From Psychroflexus longus (lineage in GTDB: Bacteria; Bacteroidota; Bacteroidia; Flavobacteriales; Flavobacteriaceae): a DNA stretch of 64,000 bases. This document shows, in pieces, positions 42,988 through 51,713 of the stretch (position 1 is the first letter of the stretch; each line of letters begins with the position of its first letter). The stretch is from NCBI RefSeq assembly GCF_020164595.1, contig NZ_JAIQZE010000003.1:124001-188000 (forward strand). Reading direction: 5' to 3'. The position numbers were made by a program, and so were the translations under genes. A model generated the notes under the pieces. The model ran no database searches. It worked only from the letters and a program-made list of their open reading frames with translations, and was not told the origin of the DNA.

Positions 42988-43830
42988 ATGAAAACAATTT
43001 TTACAGTACTTACATTGGTATTTTCAGTTTTTGCATATTCTCAAATTGAAACTCCACAGCCTAGTCCTAACTCCACTTTGACCCAAAATGTTGGTCTTTC
43101 AGAAGTGATGGTTGCTTATTCTAGACCATCAGCCAACGGAAGAGTCGTTTTTGGAGAGCTTGTGCCATTTGATAAACAATGGCGAACTGGTGCAAACGAA
43201 AACACAATTATTACTTTTTCAGATGACGTTGAAGTTCAAGGTCAACTACTTTCTGCAGGAAGCTATGCGGTATTTAGTGTTCCAAAAAAAGACAACTGGG
43301 ATGTCTTTTTCTATGAAGACATTGACAACTGGGGATTACCAGTGACCTGGAACGAGGACGCAGTAGTTGCAATGATCAATGTTCCCACAAAAACTCTAAA
43401 CCACCATGTCGAAACCTTTACAATTGGTGTCGACAATATTAATCTGGAAAAAGCCCATTTAAAGATATCTTGGGAAAAAACAATGGTAGAAGTTCCAATC
43501 GATTTTCCAACAGACGAACTTGTAATGTCGAACATCAAGTCAGTAATGGACGGTCCTTCTGCTAATGATTATTTCAATTCTGCTATTTATTATTTAAGTG
43601 CAAACAAAGACCTAGGTCAAGCTGAGGAATGGATGGAGAAAGGTATGGCAATGTCTGAAAACAAGCCATATTGGATGCTTAGACAGCAATCGTTAATCTA
43701 TGCTGCCAATGGCAAAAAGGATAAAGCGGTCGAGACGGCGAAGGCTTCATTAGCCGGAGCAAAAAAGGCTGGTAATGCAGATTACATCAAAATGAATGAA
43801 GATTCGTTAAAGGAATGGGGTGCTAAATAA
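42988..43830 (+). CDS. DUF2911 secreted protein
   Basis: A 280-residue protein with a signal peptide (TIFTVLTLVFSVFAYSQI). The DUF2911 domain (about 20-175) is recognised by VGLSEVMVAYSRPSANGRV, GKLVPFDKQW-like GELVPFDKQWRTGANENTI and the following beta-rich part. The C-terminal 90 residues are helical and TPR-like (LGQAEEWMEKGMAMSENKPY). Function unknown. It stands alone, with a terminator that runs into the end of the symporter gene. Confidence 0.88.
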   Translation: MKTIFTVLTLVFSVFAYSQIETPQPSPNSTLTQNVGLSEVMVAYSRPSANGRVVFGELVPFDKQWRTGANENTIITFSDDVEVQGQLLSAGSYAVFSVPKKDNWDVFFYEDIDNWGLPVTWNEDAVVAMINVPTKTLNHHVETFTIGVDNINLEKAHLKISWEKTMVEVPIDFPTDELVMSNIKSVMDGPSANDYFNSAIYYLSANKDLGQAEEWMEKGMAMSENKPYWMLRQQSLIYAANGKKDKAVETAKASLAGAKKAGNADYIKMNEDSLKEWGAK

Positions 43831-43849
43831 TAAAAGCAGTTTCTTATTT

Positions 43850-45547
43850 TTAAGCCGATTCAACTTTTTGAGTCGGTTTTTTTGTGAAAAATTGTATCAA
43901 AATGGCAATACCTACCACTAATCCACACCCGAACAAGTTCAACCATAAATAAGGCATCCAGTCTTCAGAATAGCCAACAAGTACGATGACTTGAGTTATA
44001 ATTGCAGCAATAAATACGGCTCGGCTTTTTACATAAGTGATAAAAAACGCCAATAGAAAAATACCTAAAACATTACCATAGAATATAGACCCTATAATAT
44101 TCACAAGTTGAATTAAGTTGTCAAATAGACTGGCTGTACAGGCAAATATGATGGCAAAAATTCCCCAGCCTAAAGTAAATAGTTTGGTAGAGTTGACATA
44201 ATGCTTATCACTCATAGCTCCTTTCTTATTCCTTTTATACAAGTCTATGGTTGTGGTTGAAGCTAAAGCATTGAGCTCGGATGCTGTAGATGACATTGCC
44301 GCAGAAAGTATTACGGCTAGTAACAATCCCACCAGGCCTTTCGGTAAATTATTGATAATGAAATGAATAAACACGTAGTCTTTATCGTTGGTTTCAATTT
44401 TTTCATCCACTTTAGAAATAATCTCTTTGGCCTGATCTCTTAATTCAAATTCTTCGGTGTTTAGTTGACTGAGTTGTGTTTGTAAATTATCACTTTCAGC
44501 AGGAGATAATTCATTTGCAAATTGATTTGCTAAAATTGTTTTTTTATCCTGAATACTTGTTAATTGGGATTCTAGAGCTTCAAATTCAGATTTATATTCT
44601 GAAGCTGTCACAGCATCTTTAGCTGCCGGATTGAAATTGATAGGGGAATAATTGAATTGATAAAACACAAAAACCATAACCCCAATAAGCAAAATAAAAA
44701 ACTGCAAAGGCACTTTCAAGATGGCATTGAAAATCAAACCCATCTGACTTTCTCTTAAGCTTTTCCCAGACAAATATCGCTGTACCTGGCTTTGGTCTGT
44801 CCCAAAATAGGATAGAGCTAAAAAACTTCCCCCAATGATGCCGCTCCAAAACGTATAGCGGTTATCAAAGTTGAAAGAAAAGTCTAAAACATCCAATTTA
44901 TTATTTGCTCCGGCAATTTTCATTGCTTTATTGAAGGTTATTTCGTCTGGCAAGTAGGAGAATATCAGTACGAAAGCAGTGATTAAGCCAAGAAAAATAA
45001 CCGCCATTTGCTGCTTCTGAGTGACATTGACCGCCTGTGTTCCTCCAGTCACCGTGTAAATGATGACTAAAATCCCGATCATTATATTAAGATAAAATAG
45101 GTTCCAACCTAAAACTGCAGATAAGATGATCGAGGGCGCATAAATGGTAATTCCAGCAGCCAAACTTCTTTGAATTAAAAATAAACCAGCCGTAAGACTT
45201 CTGGTTTTCAGATCGAAGCGGGATTCCAAATACTCATAGGCCGTATATACTTTGAGCCTATGGTAAATAGGAAGGAAAACCAGACAAATAATAATGATTG
45301 CTATGGGTAGGCCAAAATAAAACTGAACAAAACCCATCCCATCATGAAATGCTTGCCCAGGAGTCGATAAAAAAGTGATGGCACTGGCCTGAGTTGCCAT
45401 GACAGACAGACCAACAGTCCACCACCTGGATTTATTTCCACCCTTTATAAAATCATCTACATTGGCGTTTTTTCTGGACTTCAGGCTCCCATAAATGACT
45501 ATAAAAGCAAGGGTCGCAAACAAAATGATAAAGTCTAAAGTCTCCAT
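43850..45547 (-). CDS. Sodium:solute symporter (SSS family) with a coiled-coil insert
   Basis: A 565-residue membrane transporter of the SSS family. Helix TM1 is at about 5-21, followed by DDFIKGGNKSRWWTVGLSVMA and the sodium-site helix QASAITFLSTPGQAF. The later QSQVQRYLSGKS and SAAMSSTASELNALAST (sodium site) are family hallmarks. Between the helices near 282-298 and 398-418 lies a roughly 85-residue hydrophilic insert (about 305-390) rich in E, Q, K and L, probably a coiled coil outside the membrane core. It follows a 37-residue membrane gene by 9 bases and a PIG-L deacetylase. Confidence 0.92.
   Translation of the reverse strand: METLDFIILFATLAFIVIYGSLKSRKNANVDDFIKGGNKSRWWTVGLSVMATQASAITFLSTPGQAFHDGMGFVQFYFGLPIAIIIICLVFLPIYHRLKVYTAYEYLESRFDLKTRSLTAGLFLIQRSLAAGITIYAPSIILSAVLGWNLFYLNIMIGILVIIYTVTGGTQAVNVTQKQQMAVIFLGLITAFVLIFSYLPDEITFNKAMKIAGANNKLDVLDFSFNFDNRYTFWSGIIGGSFLALSYFGTDQSQVQRYLSGKSLRESQMGLIFNAILKVPLQFFILLIGVMVFVFYQFNYSPINFNPAAKDAVTASEYKSEFEALESQLTSIQDKKTILANQFANELSPAESDNLQTQLSQLNTEEFELRDQAKEIISKVDEKIETNDKDYVFIHFIINNLPKGLVGLLLAVILSAAMSSTASELNALASTTTIDLYKRNKKGAMSDKHYVNSTKLFTLGWGIFAIIFACTASLFDNLIQLVNIIGSIFYGNVLGIFLLAFFITYVKSRAVFIAAIITQVIVLVGYSEDWMPYLWLNLFGCGLVVGIAILIQFFTKKPTQKVESA
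43852..43883 (+). terminator. Terminator of the DUF2911 gene, inside the symporter's last codons
   Basis: Stem CCGATTCAA against TTGAGTCGG (one T-G wobble), flanked by AAG/TTT bases, then seven T's. It overlaps the 3' end of the minus-strand symporter gene. Confidence 0.8.
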
Positions 45548-45556
45548 GAATCTGTT

Positions 45557-45670
45557 TTAATTTTGAAACCAATTCATGAAAATATAAAAGCCCAAAATGT
45601 AGATCGCATTGCAGATAAGAATCCAGGTATAGGCAGATTTCCAAAAGTATTTTTCAGGCTTTTCAGACAT
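45557..45670 (-). CDS. Small single-helix membrane protein between PIG-L and SSS genes
   Basis: A 37-residue gene too short for usual ORF cut-offs. It begins MSEKPEKYFWKSAYTW, has one hydrophobic helix (about 13-34, containing ILICNAIYILGFYIF) and ends NWFQN. It starts 1 base after the PIG-L stop and ends 9 bases before the symporter start. The tight spacing and the start/helix/stop layout make it a likely accessory subunit of the symporter. I do not know a named family. Confidence 0.72.
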   Translation of the reverse strand: MSEKPEKYFWKSAYTWILICNAIYILGFYIFMNWFQN

Positions 45671-45671
45671 A

Positions 45672-48152
45672 TTATTTTATAGAAATTAAGTTAGCCATCA
45701 ATTTGTAAGCTCCTACTACTCCTGCCGGTAGTTCTCTAAAAAAACTTAAGCCTGTGTAAACATAATGTCCTTGACCGTACATGGCGACCAAAATGCTACT
45801 TTGTTTGGGGGATTCATTTTTATCATTCATAGATAAAACAGGCGTCAAGTCCTCTGACCATTGATCCGGAAAGTATAAGCCACGTTCCTGCACCCAACCC
45901 TCAAAATCTTCTTGTGCTATTTTGTTTGGAAAATTAAGAACCGTGTGTTCTGGATTGATGAATCTTACTTCTGCTTTTTCTTCTGTTACCCGATCACGAG
46001 AAATCCGCATTGGAAATGGAGCAACATTCTCAGTTTTTAGGCCTCGGTTGGTGTTATACTGGACAATCATGGTTCCACCATTTTCAACAAATTCAAACAA
46101 GATTTCCTGCTTGTAGGCCAAAACTTCATGGATATTGTAAGCTCTAATCCCCATGATGACAACATCAAAATTTTTCAATAATTCTTCAGAAATCGTTTCA
46201 GGTGAAAATTCTTCAATATCAAATCCAAGATCTCTAAGGTTGGCAGGGACACTTGAGCCTGCTCCGCTGATGTAAGCAATCTTTTTATTACTGATCTTTA
46301 TGTCAAGATTAACGAGCTGAGCAGAAGATTCCTCAACAATATTGTGAGTTCCAATATGGTCATAATCGAGCTTAGTAACTTTATAGGAAAGAGCTTTATC
46401 TTTTAATTTTAAAAGAGGTTTTACTTTCGCTTTTCCAAATGAATTTGGTGTAATCTGAAAAGTAAAAGTTTTACTTTCACCTTTATTTGTTAAACTGATT
46501 TCATGAAATTTTGGGGAGATATTCCAATTTTCAGAACTATTCAATTCAAGTTTTCCACTCAAACCATCAGCATATGCCTTCACTTCAACATCTATCGTTT
46601 TTTGATTGGAATTTTTGAAGATATAAACAGACTCTTTCAGGCTAATAGAAGCATCAGGTAGGATTTCAAAGTCCTGATAAACTTCCCCTTTTACAGGATC
46701 ATTGTACTTATAGATAAGAGGTTTGGTAAAAGCAAAAGCTTCTCCATTAATATCAAATTCAAAGGTAAAAAGAATCGGTTTTGGAGTCTCTGGCAAACCT
46801 ATTAGGTTTTGATCATTCACAGCATAAATTCCTAGTTTGGCCTTATTTTCAAGCCAATAAGGCGTTGTGAAGTTCTCTTCTGAATTTAATTCTAACTGAC
46901 TTGAAAATTTGTAGTCATAATTATTTTCGAGTTGAGTCGAGTTGATATTAATCTCTTGACCCGAATGAGAGATCGACTTTAATTGAATTTTTGCAGGACT
47001 ACGATTGATGAGCTCAAATTCCAAATCTATAACATCACCTGGCGTAGCATAAGCTAATTTACTTTTTGCTTCTACAAAAAGGCCAAGACAGGCCGTAATC
47101 ACCGACTTTATCTGTTCGCTTTTTTGCTCTCTCCAGAATTTATCATCGATTTCATTTATCAATTTTTTAGCTTTCAATAATTCTGGAACAACTTTCCACG
47201 GTTGTTTGAAATCATAATCTTGCTCTACCTGGTACAAGATTTTGCCGATTTTTTTCCCTTCTGGTATTCGGTTCCAAGAGGTGTCTATTCCAGCAAAGGG
47301 ATTATTTCCATCAATTGACTCTCCGTTGATCAGTTCTATGTATTCAATTTTATCACCACGAGAACCAGTATTGCCAAACCCTTGTGATTTATGCTGACTC
47401 CTACTTAAAGCAGAAATTTCGTTATTGGATAAGCCTTCGAGAGGGTAATATTTATTGATTTCCAATTCGATAAAATTGGATTTATCAGCTTTCTCAAAAG
47501 CTTCCTGACTACCGTAAAACCACCAGGAAGTGTTGAAAAAGCTACGTCTTGGAGACCAAGGCTCTACATAATCGAGCTGAGAAGTAAATTGATCTTTTTC
47601 TCCTGCAATGCTGAAAGCTTCCATGCTCAAAAGTGCTGATGAGGTATGATGTCCATGTGTATTGCCTGAAGTCCTGTGGTCGAAACGATTGATGATGACA
47701 TCCGGCCGGTGATTTCTTATAGCCCAGACCACATCAGAAAGAATTTTTTCTTTATCCCAAATTTTGAGAGTCTCCTCCGGGGTTTTAGAAAATCCAAAAT
47801 CGATAGCTCTTGAAAACCACTGTTGGCCATCATCAATCTTTCTGGCATTAAGCAATTCCTGAGTTCGAATAATTCCTAGCTTTTCACCAAGCTCAGGACC
47901 TATAAGGTTTTGTCCTCCGTCACCTCTAGTTAAGGATAGATAGGTGGTTTTAGCGTTTAGTTCTTTTGAGAAATAAGTAATTAAGCTTGTGTTCTCATCA
48001 TCTGGATGAGCAGCTATATAAAGGACATTTCCTAGAAAGTTTAATTCTTTAAGGTTTTGGAAAATTTCTGATGAAGATGGCTTGTCCGGAGCTTGTGAAT
48101 ATGAAGAATAACTTATCAAAATTAAAAAACTGCAGACAATAAATCTTATCAT
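45672..48152 (-). CDS. Secreted PIG-L family deacetylase with C-terminal domains
   Basis: An 826-residue secreted protein (signal peptide IRFIVCSFLILISYSSYSQ). The N-terminal PIG-L/LmbE zinc deacetylase has the metal motif AAHPDDENTSL, LTRGDGGQNLIGPELGEKLG, and the later metal histidines in SGNTHGHHTSSALLS. After about 330 come beta-sandwich domains and a C-terminal flavodoxin/GATase-like part with DVVIMGIRAYNI and GGTMIVQYNTNRGL. It probably removes an acetyl group from an N-acetyl sugar or related compound outside the cytoplasm. It is first in the operon with the small membrane protein and the symporter, suggesting hydrolysis then uptake. Confidence 0.9.
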   Translation of the reverse strand: MIRFIVCSFLILISYSSYSQAPDKPSSSEIFQNLKELNFLGNVLYIAAHPDDENTSLITYFSKELNAKTTYLSLTRGDGGQNLIGPELGEKLGIIRTQELLNARKIDDGQQWFSRAIDFGFSKTPEETLKIWDKEKILSDVVWAIRNHRPDVIINRFDHRTSGNTHGHHTSSALLSMEAFSIAGEKDQFTSQLDYVEPWSPRRSFFNTSWWFYGSQEAFEKADKSNFIELEINKYYPLEGLSNNEISALSRSQHKSQGFGNTGSRGDKIEYIELINGESIDGNNPFAGIDTSWNRIPEGKKIGKILYQVEQDYDFKQPWKVVPELLKAKKLINEIDDKFWREQKSEQIKSVITACLGLFVEAKSKLAYATPGDVIDLEFELINRSPAKIQLKSISHSGQEININSTQLENNYDYKFSSQLELNSEENFTTPYWLENKAKLGIYAVNDQNLIGLPETPKPILFTFEFDINGEAFAFTKPLIYKYNDPVKGEVYQDFEILPDASISLKESVYIFKNSNQKTIDVEVKAYADGLSGKLELNSSENWNISPKFHEISLTNKGESKTFTFQITPNSFGKAKVKPLLKLKDKALSYKVTKLDYDHIGTHNIVEESSAQLVNLDIKISNKKIAYISGAGSSVPANLRDLGFDIEEFSPETISEELLKNFDVVIMGIRAYNIHEVLAYKQEILFEFVENGGTMIVQYNTNRGLKTENVAPFPMRISRDRVTEEKAEVRFINPEHTVLNFPNKIAQEDFEGWVQERGLYFPDQWSEDLTPVLSMNDKNESPKQSSILVAMYGQGHYVYTGLSFFRELPAGVVGAYKLMANLISIK

Positions 48153-48168
48153 TTCAAAAAATTTTAAT

Positions 48169-48176
48169 CAAATATA
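48169..48176 (-). promoter_or_regulatory. -7 box for the PIG-L/symporter operon
   Basis: TATATTTG on the minus strand, an exact match 16 bases before ATG 48152. Confidence 0.5.
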
Positions 48177-48215
48177 CTAGGCTCAAGGGTGAATATTGAA
48201 TTATTTCAATGCTTT

Positions 48216-48764
48216 TTAACGATCTATATTTTCACCCCGTTCCAGCAAAGCATCTTTTTTGAGTAATGTTACTGGTTTTTGTAAAAATAGATTGTTAGGA
48301 TAAGTTACTAATTCACCTTTATCTGTTCTTAAATGTAATTGAAAAGCTTTTATGTCCTCAATAATGACATTGTCTATTGGTGAATCCTTATCGTGAATTT
48401 TGATTTTATCTCCAATTTTATAGGGAAAGGAAAAAAACATGATGACTCCGGAAGTGATATTGCTTAAGATCGACCACACAGCAAAAAGACCAATTCCTAT
48501 AACGGCAAAAACAGAGGAGAAAATCAGAGCTAGTTCTTGAACTTTCACACCCCAGATAAGAAGTAAGGAAAACAAAGCGATGAAGGATACCAGAACATTT
48601 ATGTATTTGAAAATAAGTCTGGTTCTTGCAAAGTTAAGCTCATCTCTTTTGGCAATGCGCTTTGCAGATTGTTTGAGTCCTAATCTCAGTAGCAATAATC
48701 CAACCACTACAACAGTGGTCCAGATGATTTGATATTCGTATTCAAAAAAAACGTCTTTTATCAT
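48216..48764 (-). CDS. Mechanosensitive ion channel (MscS family), short form
   Basis: A 182-residue MscS-type protein with helices at about 14-28 and 52-72, a pore helix region (SSVFAVIGIGLFAVWSILSNITSG), and the start of the beta domain with FPYKIGDKIKIHDKDSP and YPNNLFLQKPV. It lacks the long C-terminal cage of full MscS. It would release pressure in osmotic downshock. It follows the lipoprotein gene by 4 bases and ends a six-gene unit. Confidence 0.88.
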   Translation of the reverse strand: MIKDVFFEYEYQIIWTTVVVVGLLLLRLGLKQSAKRIAKRDELNFARTRLIFKYINVLVSFIALFSLLLIWGVKVQELALIFSSVFAVIGIGLFAVWSILSNITSGVIMFFSFPYKIGDKIKIHDKDSPIDNVIIEDIKAFQLHLRTDKGELVTYPNNLFLQKPVTLLKKDALLERGENIDR

Positions 48765-48768
48765 GAAG

Positions 48769-49653
48769 TTATAAGCTTAGACTATCACGCAAATGTAAAT
48801 ATTTGTTGGAGTTTTGCTGCCAGTATTTGGTTTTAAGCGTTTTAATTTTCTTTGCGGTAGAAGTTAGTGTATCCGCCTTGTTTATTTCAATTTCTTCCCA
48901 TTTCTCAATAGCAAAAGGGAAAGTTTTTTCTTGATAAATCTTAACTATCCTGCCTAGATTTTCATAATTAATAGTGGTCTGAATATAATCTTCTTCAGTT
49001 TGTTCAATGGAAGCTTCGTAAGCTCTAAACTCTTTATGATTAAGACGAAGGAAAGAAAAATCAGGGAGTAATTCGTGCTGACCAGCCCTTATTTGTCTTG
49101 GATCTAGTCTCAGCTGTATCCATAGTTCATTTTCAGTAAGTGTCGGCTTCATCTTAAAACTCAAATCTGCTTCACCTTCAAAATAAGAATGTGTTTCCAG
49201 TTCGAATTCTGTTTTGTGATTGAGTTGTGCATAGTATTGACCACACCATTCTTGGATGCTGGAAGCGACTTTCAGTACTGGTGTTTTCTTTTCTAAAGGC
49301 AAAAAAGCACTTTGCATGATACTGTAGGGATAAATTCCAGTATTAAATTTTTTAGTAGAATTCAATTTCATTACGGAAACGGTTTTTTCTGATTTTGTGT
49401 TGGCTTTTACCTGTGCCTCTGGTAGAAAATCTTCTGTGACGAATATCATCATGCCTTTTCCATGTCGCTTTTCTCCATAACGGTAAAATTCCAAATCATA
49501 ACTGGTTAATTCTGCTTTACCATCATACCAATAAGACTTAAAAGCTTCAGATAAATTTCGTGGCTCGGCACCTGCATTAAGCTTTGACTCTGGTTGAGGT
49601 TCTGTCTTGCAACTATAAGTGCTAACGAGTAATAAAATCAGAATATATTTCAT
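48769..49653 (-). CDS. Conserved lipoprotein of unknown function
   Basis: A 294-residue lipoprotein (lipobox LVSTYSCKTE, Cys15). The mature part has no domain I can name: beta-rich with FKSYWYDGKAELTSYDLEFY, SSIQEWCGQYYAQLNHKTEF and a C-terminal region ending HLRDSL. It sits between maf and mscS in the unit, an order I believe recurs in flavobacteria. Some databases label relatives as Maf-like by position, which is not supported by the sequence. Confidence 0.75.
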   Translation of the reverse strand: MKYILILLLVSTYSCKTEPQPESKLNAGAEPRNLSEAFKSYWYDGKAELTSYDLEFYRYGEKRHGKGMMIFVTEDFLPEAQVKANTKSEKTVSVMKLNSTKKFNTGIYPYSIMQSAFLPLEKKTPVLKVASSIQEWCGQYYAQLNHKTEFELETHSYFEGEADLSFKMKPTLTENELWIQLRLDPRQIRAGQHELLPDFSFLRLNHKEFRAYEASIEQTEEDYIQTTINYENLGRIVKIYQEKTFPFAIEKWEEIEINKADTLTSTAKKIKTLKTKYWQQNSNKYLHLRDSLSL

Positions 49654-49718
49654 TAGTAATGTTTTTATCCGTTGTAATTTAAAAATATTTCTGTTGCAAA
49701 AGCAATTAGCTTTTTCTA

Positions 49719-50300
49719 CTACTTAATTTGTGAGAGTTTTTCATAAACCAAATGGATGGGAAATCCCATGACGGTATAGAAAGAACCTTTTAGTTCTGAA
49801 ATGCCAATCTGGCCAATCCATTCCTGTATGCCATAAGCTCCAGCCTTGTCGAAAGGCGAATAATTATTTATGTAATGCCAAATCTCATCGTCTGTGAGGG
49901 GTTTGAATTTTACTTCTGCGGAATCAAAAAAGGTTTCTGTTTTCTCAACAGTCTTGATGCAAAACGATGAGATAACTTCGTGGGAGGCGTTTGATAATGA
50001 TTTTAGCATTTGGTAAGCTTCTTCTTTGTCACTTGGCTTATTCAGAGCTTTATTATTGTGCCAAACGATTGTGTCACCGGTGATTAAAATTTGATTGTGT
50101 TTCAAATCCTCAAATTGATCTGCTTTTAATTCTGCAAGGTAATCGCTGATTTCATGATGTTTTAGTTCCTCACTGAATACTTCATCCACAGAGCGAAGTT
50201 CAATTTTAAAATCGACTCCAATGGATTTCAATATTTCTTGTCTTCTTGGTGAACCTGAAGCCAAAATGACTTCTTTGTCCTTCAAATTGTCTAAAATCAT
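49719..50300 (-). CDS. maf: Maf nucleotide pyrophosphatase
   Basis: A 193-residue Maf/YhdE enzyme that hydrolyses non-canonical or modified nucleoside triphosphates. It has the opening ILASGSPRRQEILKSIG, the central ITGDTIVWHNNKALNKPSD, and the late DKAGAYGIQEWIGQI followed by GSFYTVMGFPIHL. It overlaps the UbiA gene start by 4 bases. Confidence 0.95.
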   Translation of the reverse strand: MILDNLKDKEVILASGSPRRQEILKSIGVDFKIELRSVDEVFSEELKHHEISDYLAELKADQFEDLKHNQILITGDTIVWHNNKALNKPSDKEEAYQMLKSLSNASHEVISSFCIKTVEKTETFFDSAEVKFKPLTDDEIWHYINNYSPFDKAGAYGIQEWIGQIGISELKGSFYTVMGFPIHLVYEKLSQIK

Positions 50301-51190
50301 AAAATTAAAAATGTTAGCATGGAACAGAGTCCGGTTAAAAATACAAGTTTTAAATTGAAACTAATTTTTCTGTAATCCTTAGCAGATTTTGCTTCCAGGG
50401 TTTTTTTTGAAATCAAAATCAAGGGTAAAATAATTAGAACAAATACATAGAATATGAAAATATTCAGATTTAGGAAATAAGCCAAAACTATGGATAGTAA
50501 AACTAAAATTGTGAAGGTAAGCAGTCCGAATATAACGTAGTTGCTTCGTTTTTTTCCTATTAAAATAGGCAGGGTTTTCATAATGCAAAAATAATCTCCT
50601 CTAATGTCCTCTATATCTTTAATGAGTTCACGACACAAATTCAAAAGAAAAGCAAGAAAAGAATAGACTAATAATGTAAAAAAAGCCACAGGATAATTGA
50701 CTTTATCGATTAAAGCTATTCCCAAACAAAACAGACTTAGACCAACTAATAAGCTAACCAGTAAATTCCCTAAAACAGCAACGCGCTTCAACCATATGGA
50801 ATAAAAGGCAAGTGCAAGCGGCGAAAACACAATAATGTAAAACACCAGCCAAATATGCTTAAATGGCTGTATCACAAAAAGATATAATGCAATTCCTAGC
50901 CCAAGAACATTAAATACGAAATAAAGCCTCAAGGCTAGCTTTCTTGAAATCACTTTATCGATAATAAGCTTGTCGGGTTTGTTGATGCTGTCGGTGGTGA
51001 CGTCAAAAAAATCATTGATGATATTTCCTCCAGAGGCTACAAAAACTATAGATAAAGCAAGTAGACTGTAATGAAACAGGTTTAATTCTAGTGGGACCCC
51101 AAAACCTGGCACCAAAGCAAATCTTATAAGTCCTGCAGTAAATAGCAAGAGCAGTAAATTTTTCCATCTTATAAGATTGAGAATATGCAT
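50297..51190 (-). CDS. UbiA family prenyltransferase
   Basis: A 297-residue integral membrane prenyltransferase with about eight helices. The first aspartate motif is NIINDFFDVTTDSINKPD, the second is RELIKDIEDIRGDYFC, both needed for magnesium-diphosphate binding. It resembles geranylgeranylglycerol-phosphate-type and MenA-type proteins; since menaquinone genes are in the window MenA is possible, but nothing here decides it. It overlaps maf by ATGA and follows the KdsC-like gene by 19 bases. Confidence 0.85.
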   Translation of the reverse strand: MHILNLIRWKNLLLLLFTAGLIRFALVPGFGVPLELNLFHYSLLALSIVFVASGGNIINDFFDVTTDSINKPDKLIIDKVISRKLALRLYFVFNVLGLGIALYLFVIQPFKHIWLVFYIIVFSPLALAFYSIWLKRVAVLGNLLVSLLVGLSLFCLGIALIDKVNYPVAFFTLLVYSFLAFLLNLCRELIKDIEDIRGDYFCIMKTLPILIGKKRSNYVIFGLLTFTILVLLSIVLAYFLNLNIFIFYVFVLIILPLILISKKTLEAKSAKDYRKISFNLKLVFLTGLCSMLTFLIL

Positions 51191-51209
51191 CTAGCTTATC
51201 GATTAGTGC

Positions 51210-51713
51210 TTAGAACTTCCACTTTCCCTGAGTTTTTAGCACCTGTTCGATAAGGTCTCTCACACAACCTTCGCCACCTTTTCTATGCGAAACGTAATCT
51301 GAAACCGCTTTTACTTCTGGTACTGCATCTTGTGGACAGGTGGCCAAGCCAACCATTTTCATCGGATAAATATCAGGAATATCATCTCCCATGTAGGCCA
51401 CGTGTTCGGGCTTGATATCGTAAACATCAAGAAACTCTTCCAGACATTCGACTTTGTCGGCAACCCCTAAGTGAATGTTGGTCACCCCTAAATCTTTGAG
51501 TCGGGTCCTTACCATTTCATTAGTCCCGCCAGAAATAACAATAATTTCGTACCCGGCTTTCAGGGCTTCTTTTACGACGAAACCATCCTTAACGTTCATG
51601 GTTCTTATAAGGTCTCCAGAGGTAGATATTTGTAGAGCACCATTGGTGAATACGCCGTCCACGTCGAAGGCAAATGTGGTGACTTTGTTTAGTAATTCTT
51701 TATAATTAGTCAT
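51210..51713 (-). CDS. KdsC-like HAD phosphatase
   Basis: A 167-residue HAD-fold protein close to 3-deoxy-8-phosphooctulonate phosphatase. Motif I is FAFDVDGVFTNG, motif II ends VISGGTNEMVR, and motif IV is YMGDDIPDI with VSDYVSHRKGGEGCVRDLIE at the end, as in KdsC. It would remove phosphate from KDO 8-phosphate, after KdsA (gene at 42038). Its start overlaps the DUF2520 gene by 8 bases. Confidence 0.9.
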   Translation of the reverse strand: MTNYKELLNKVTTFAFDVDGVFTNGALQISTSGDLIRTMNVKDGFVVKEALKAGYEIIVISGGTNEMVRTRLKDLGVTNIHLGVADKVECLEEFLDVYDIKPEHVAYMGDDIPDIYPMKMVGLATCPQDAVPEVKAVSDYVSHRKGGEGCVRDLIEQVLKTQGKWKF

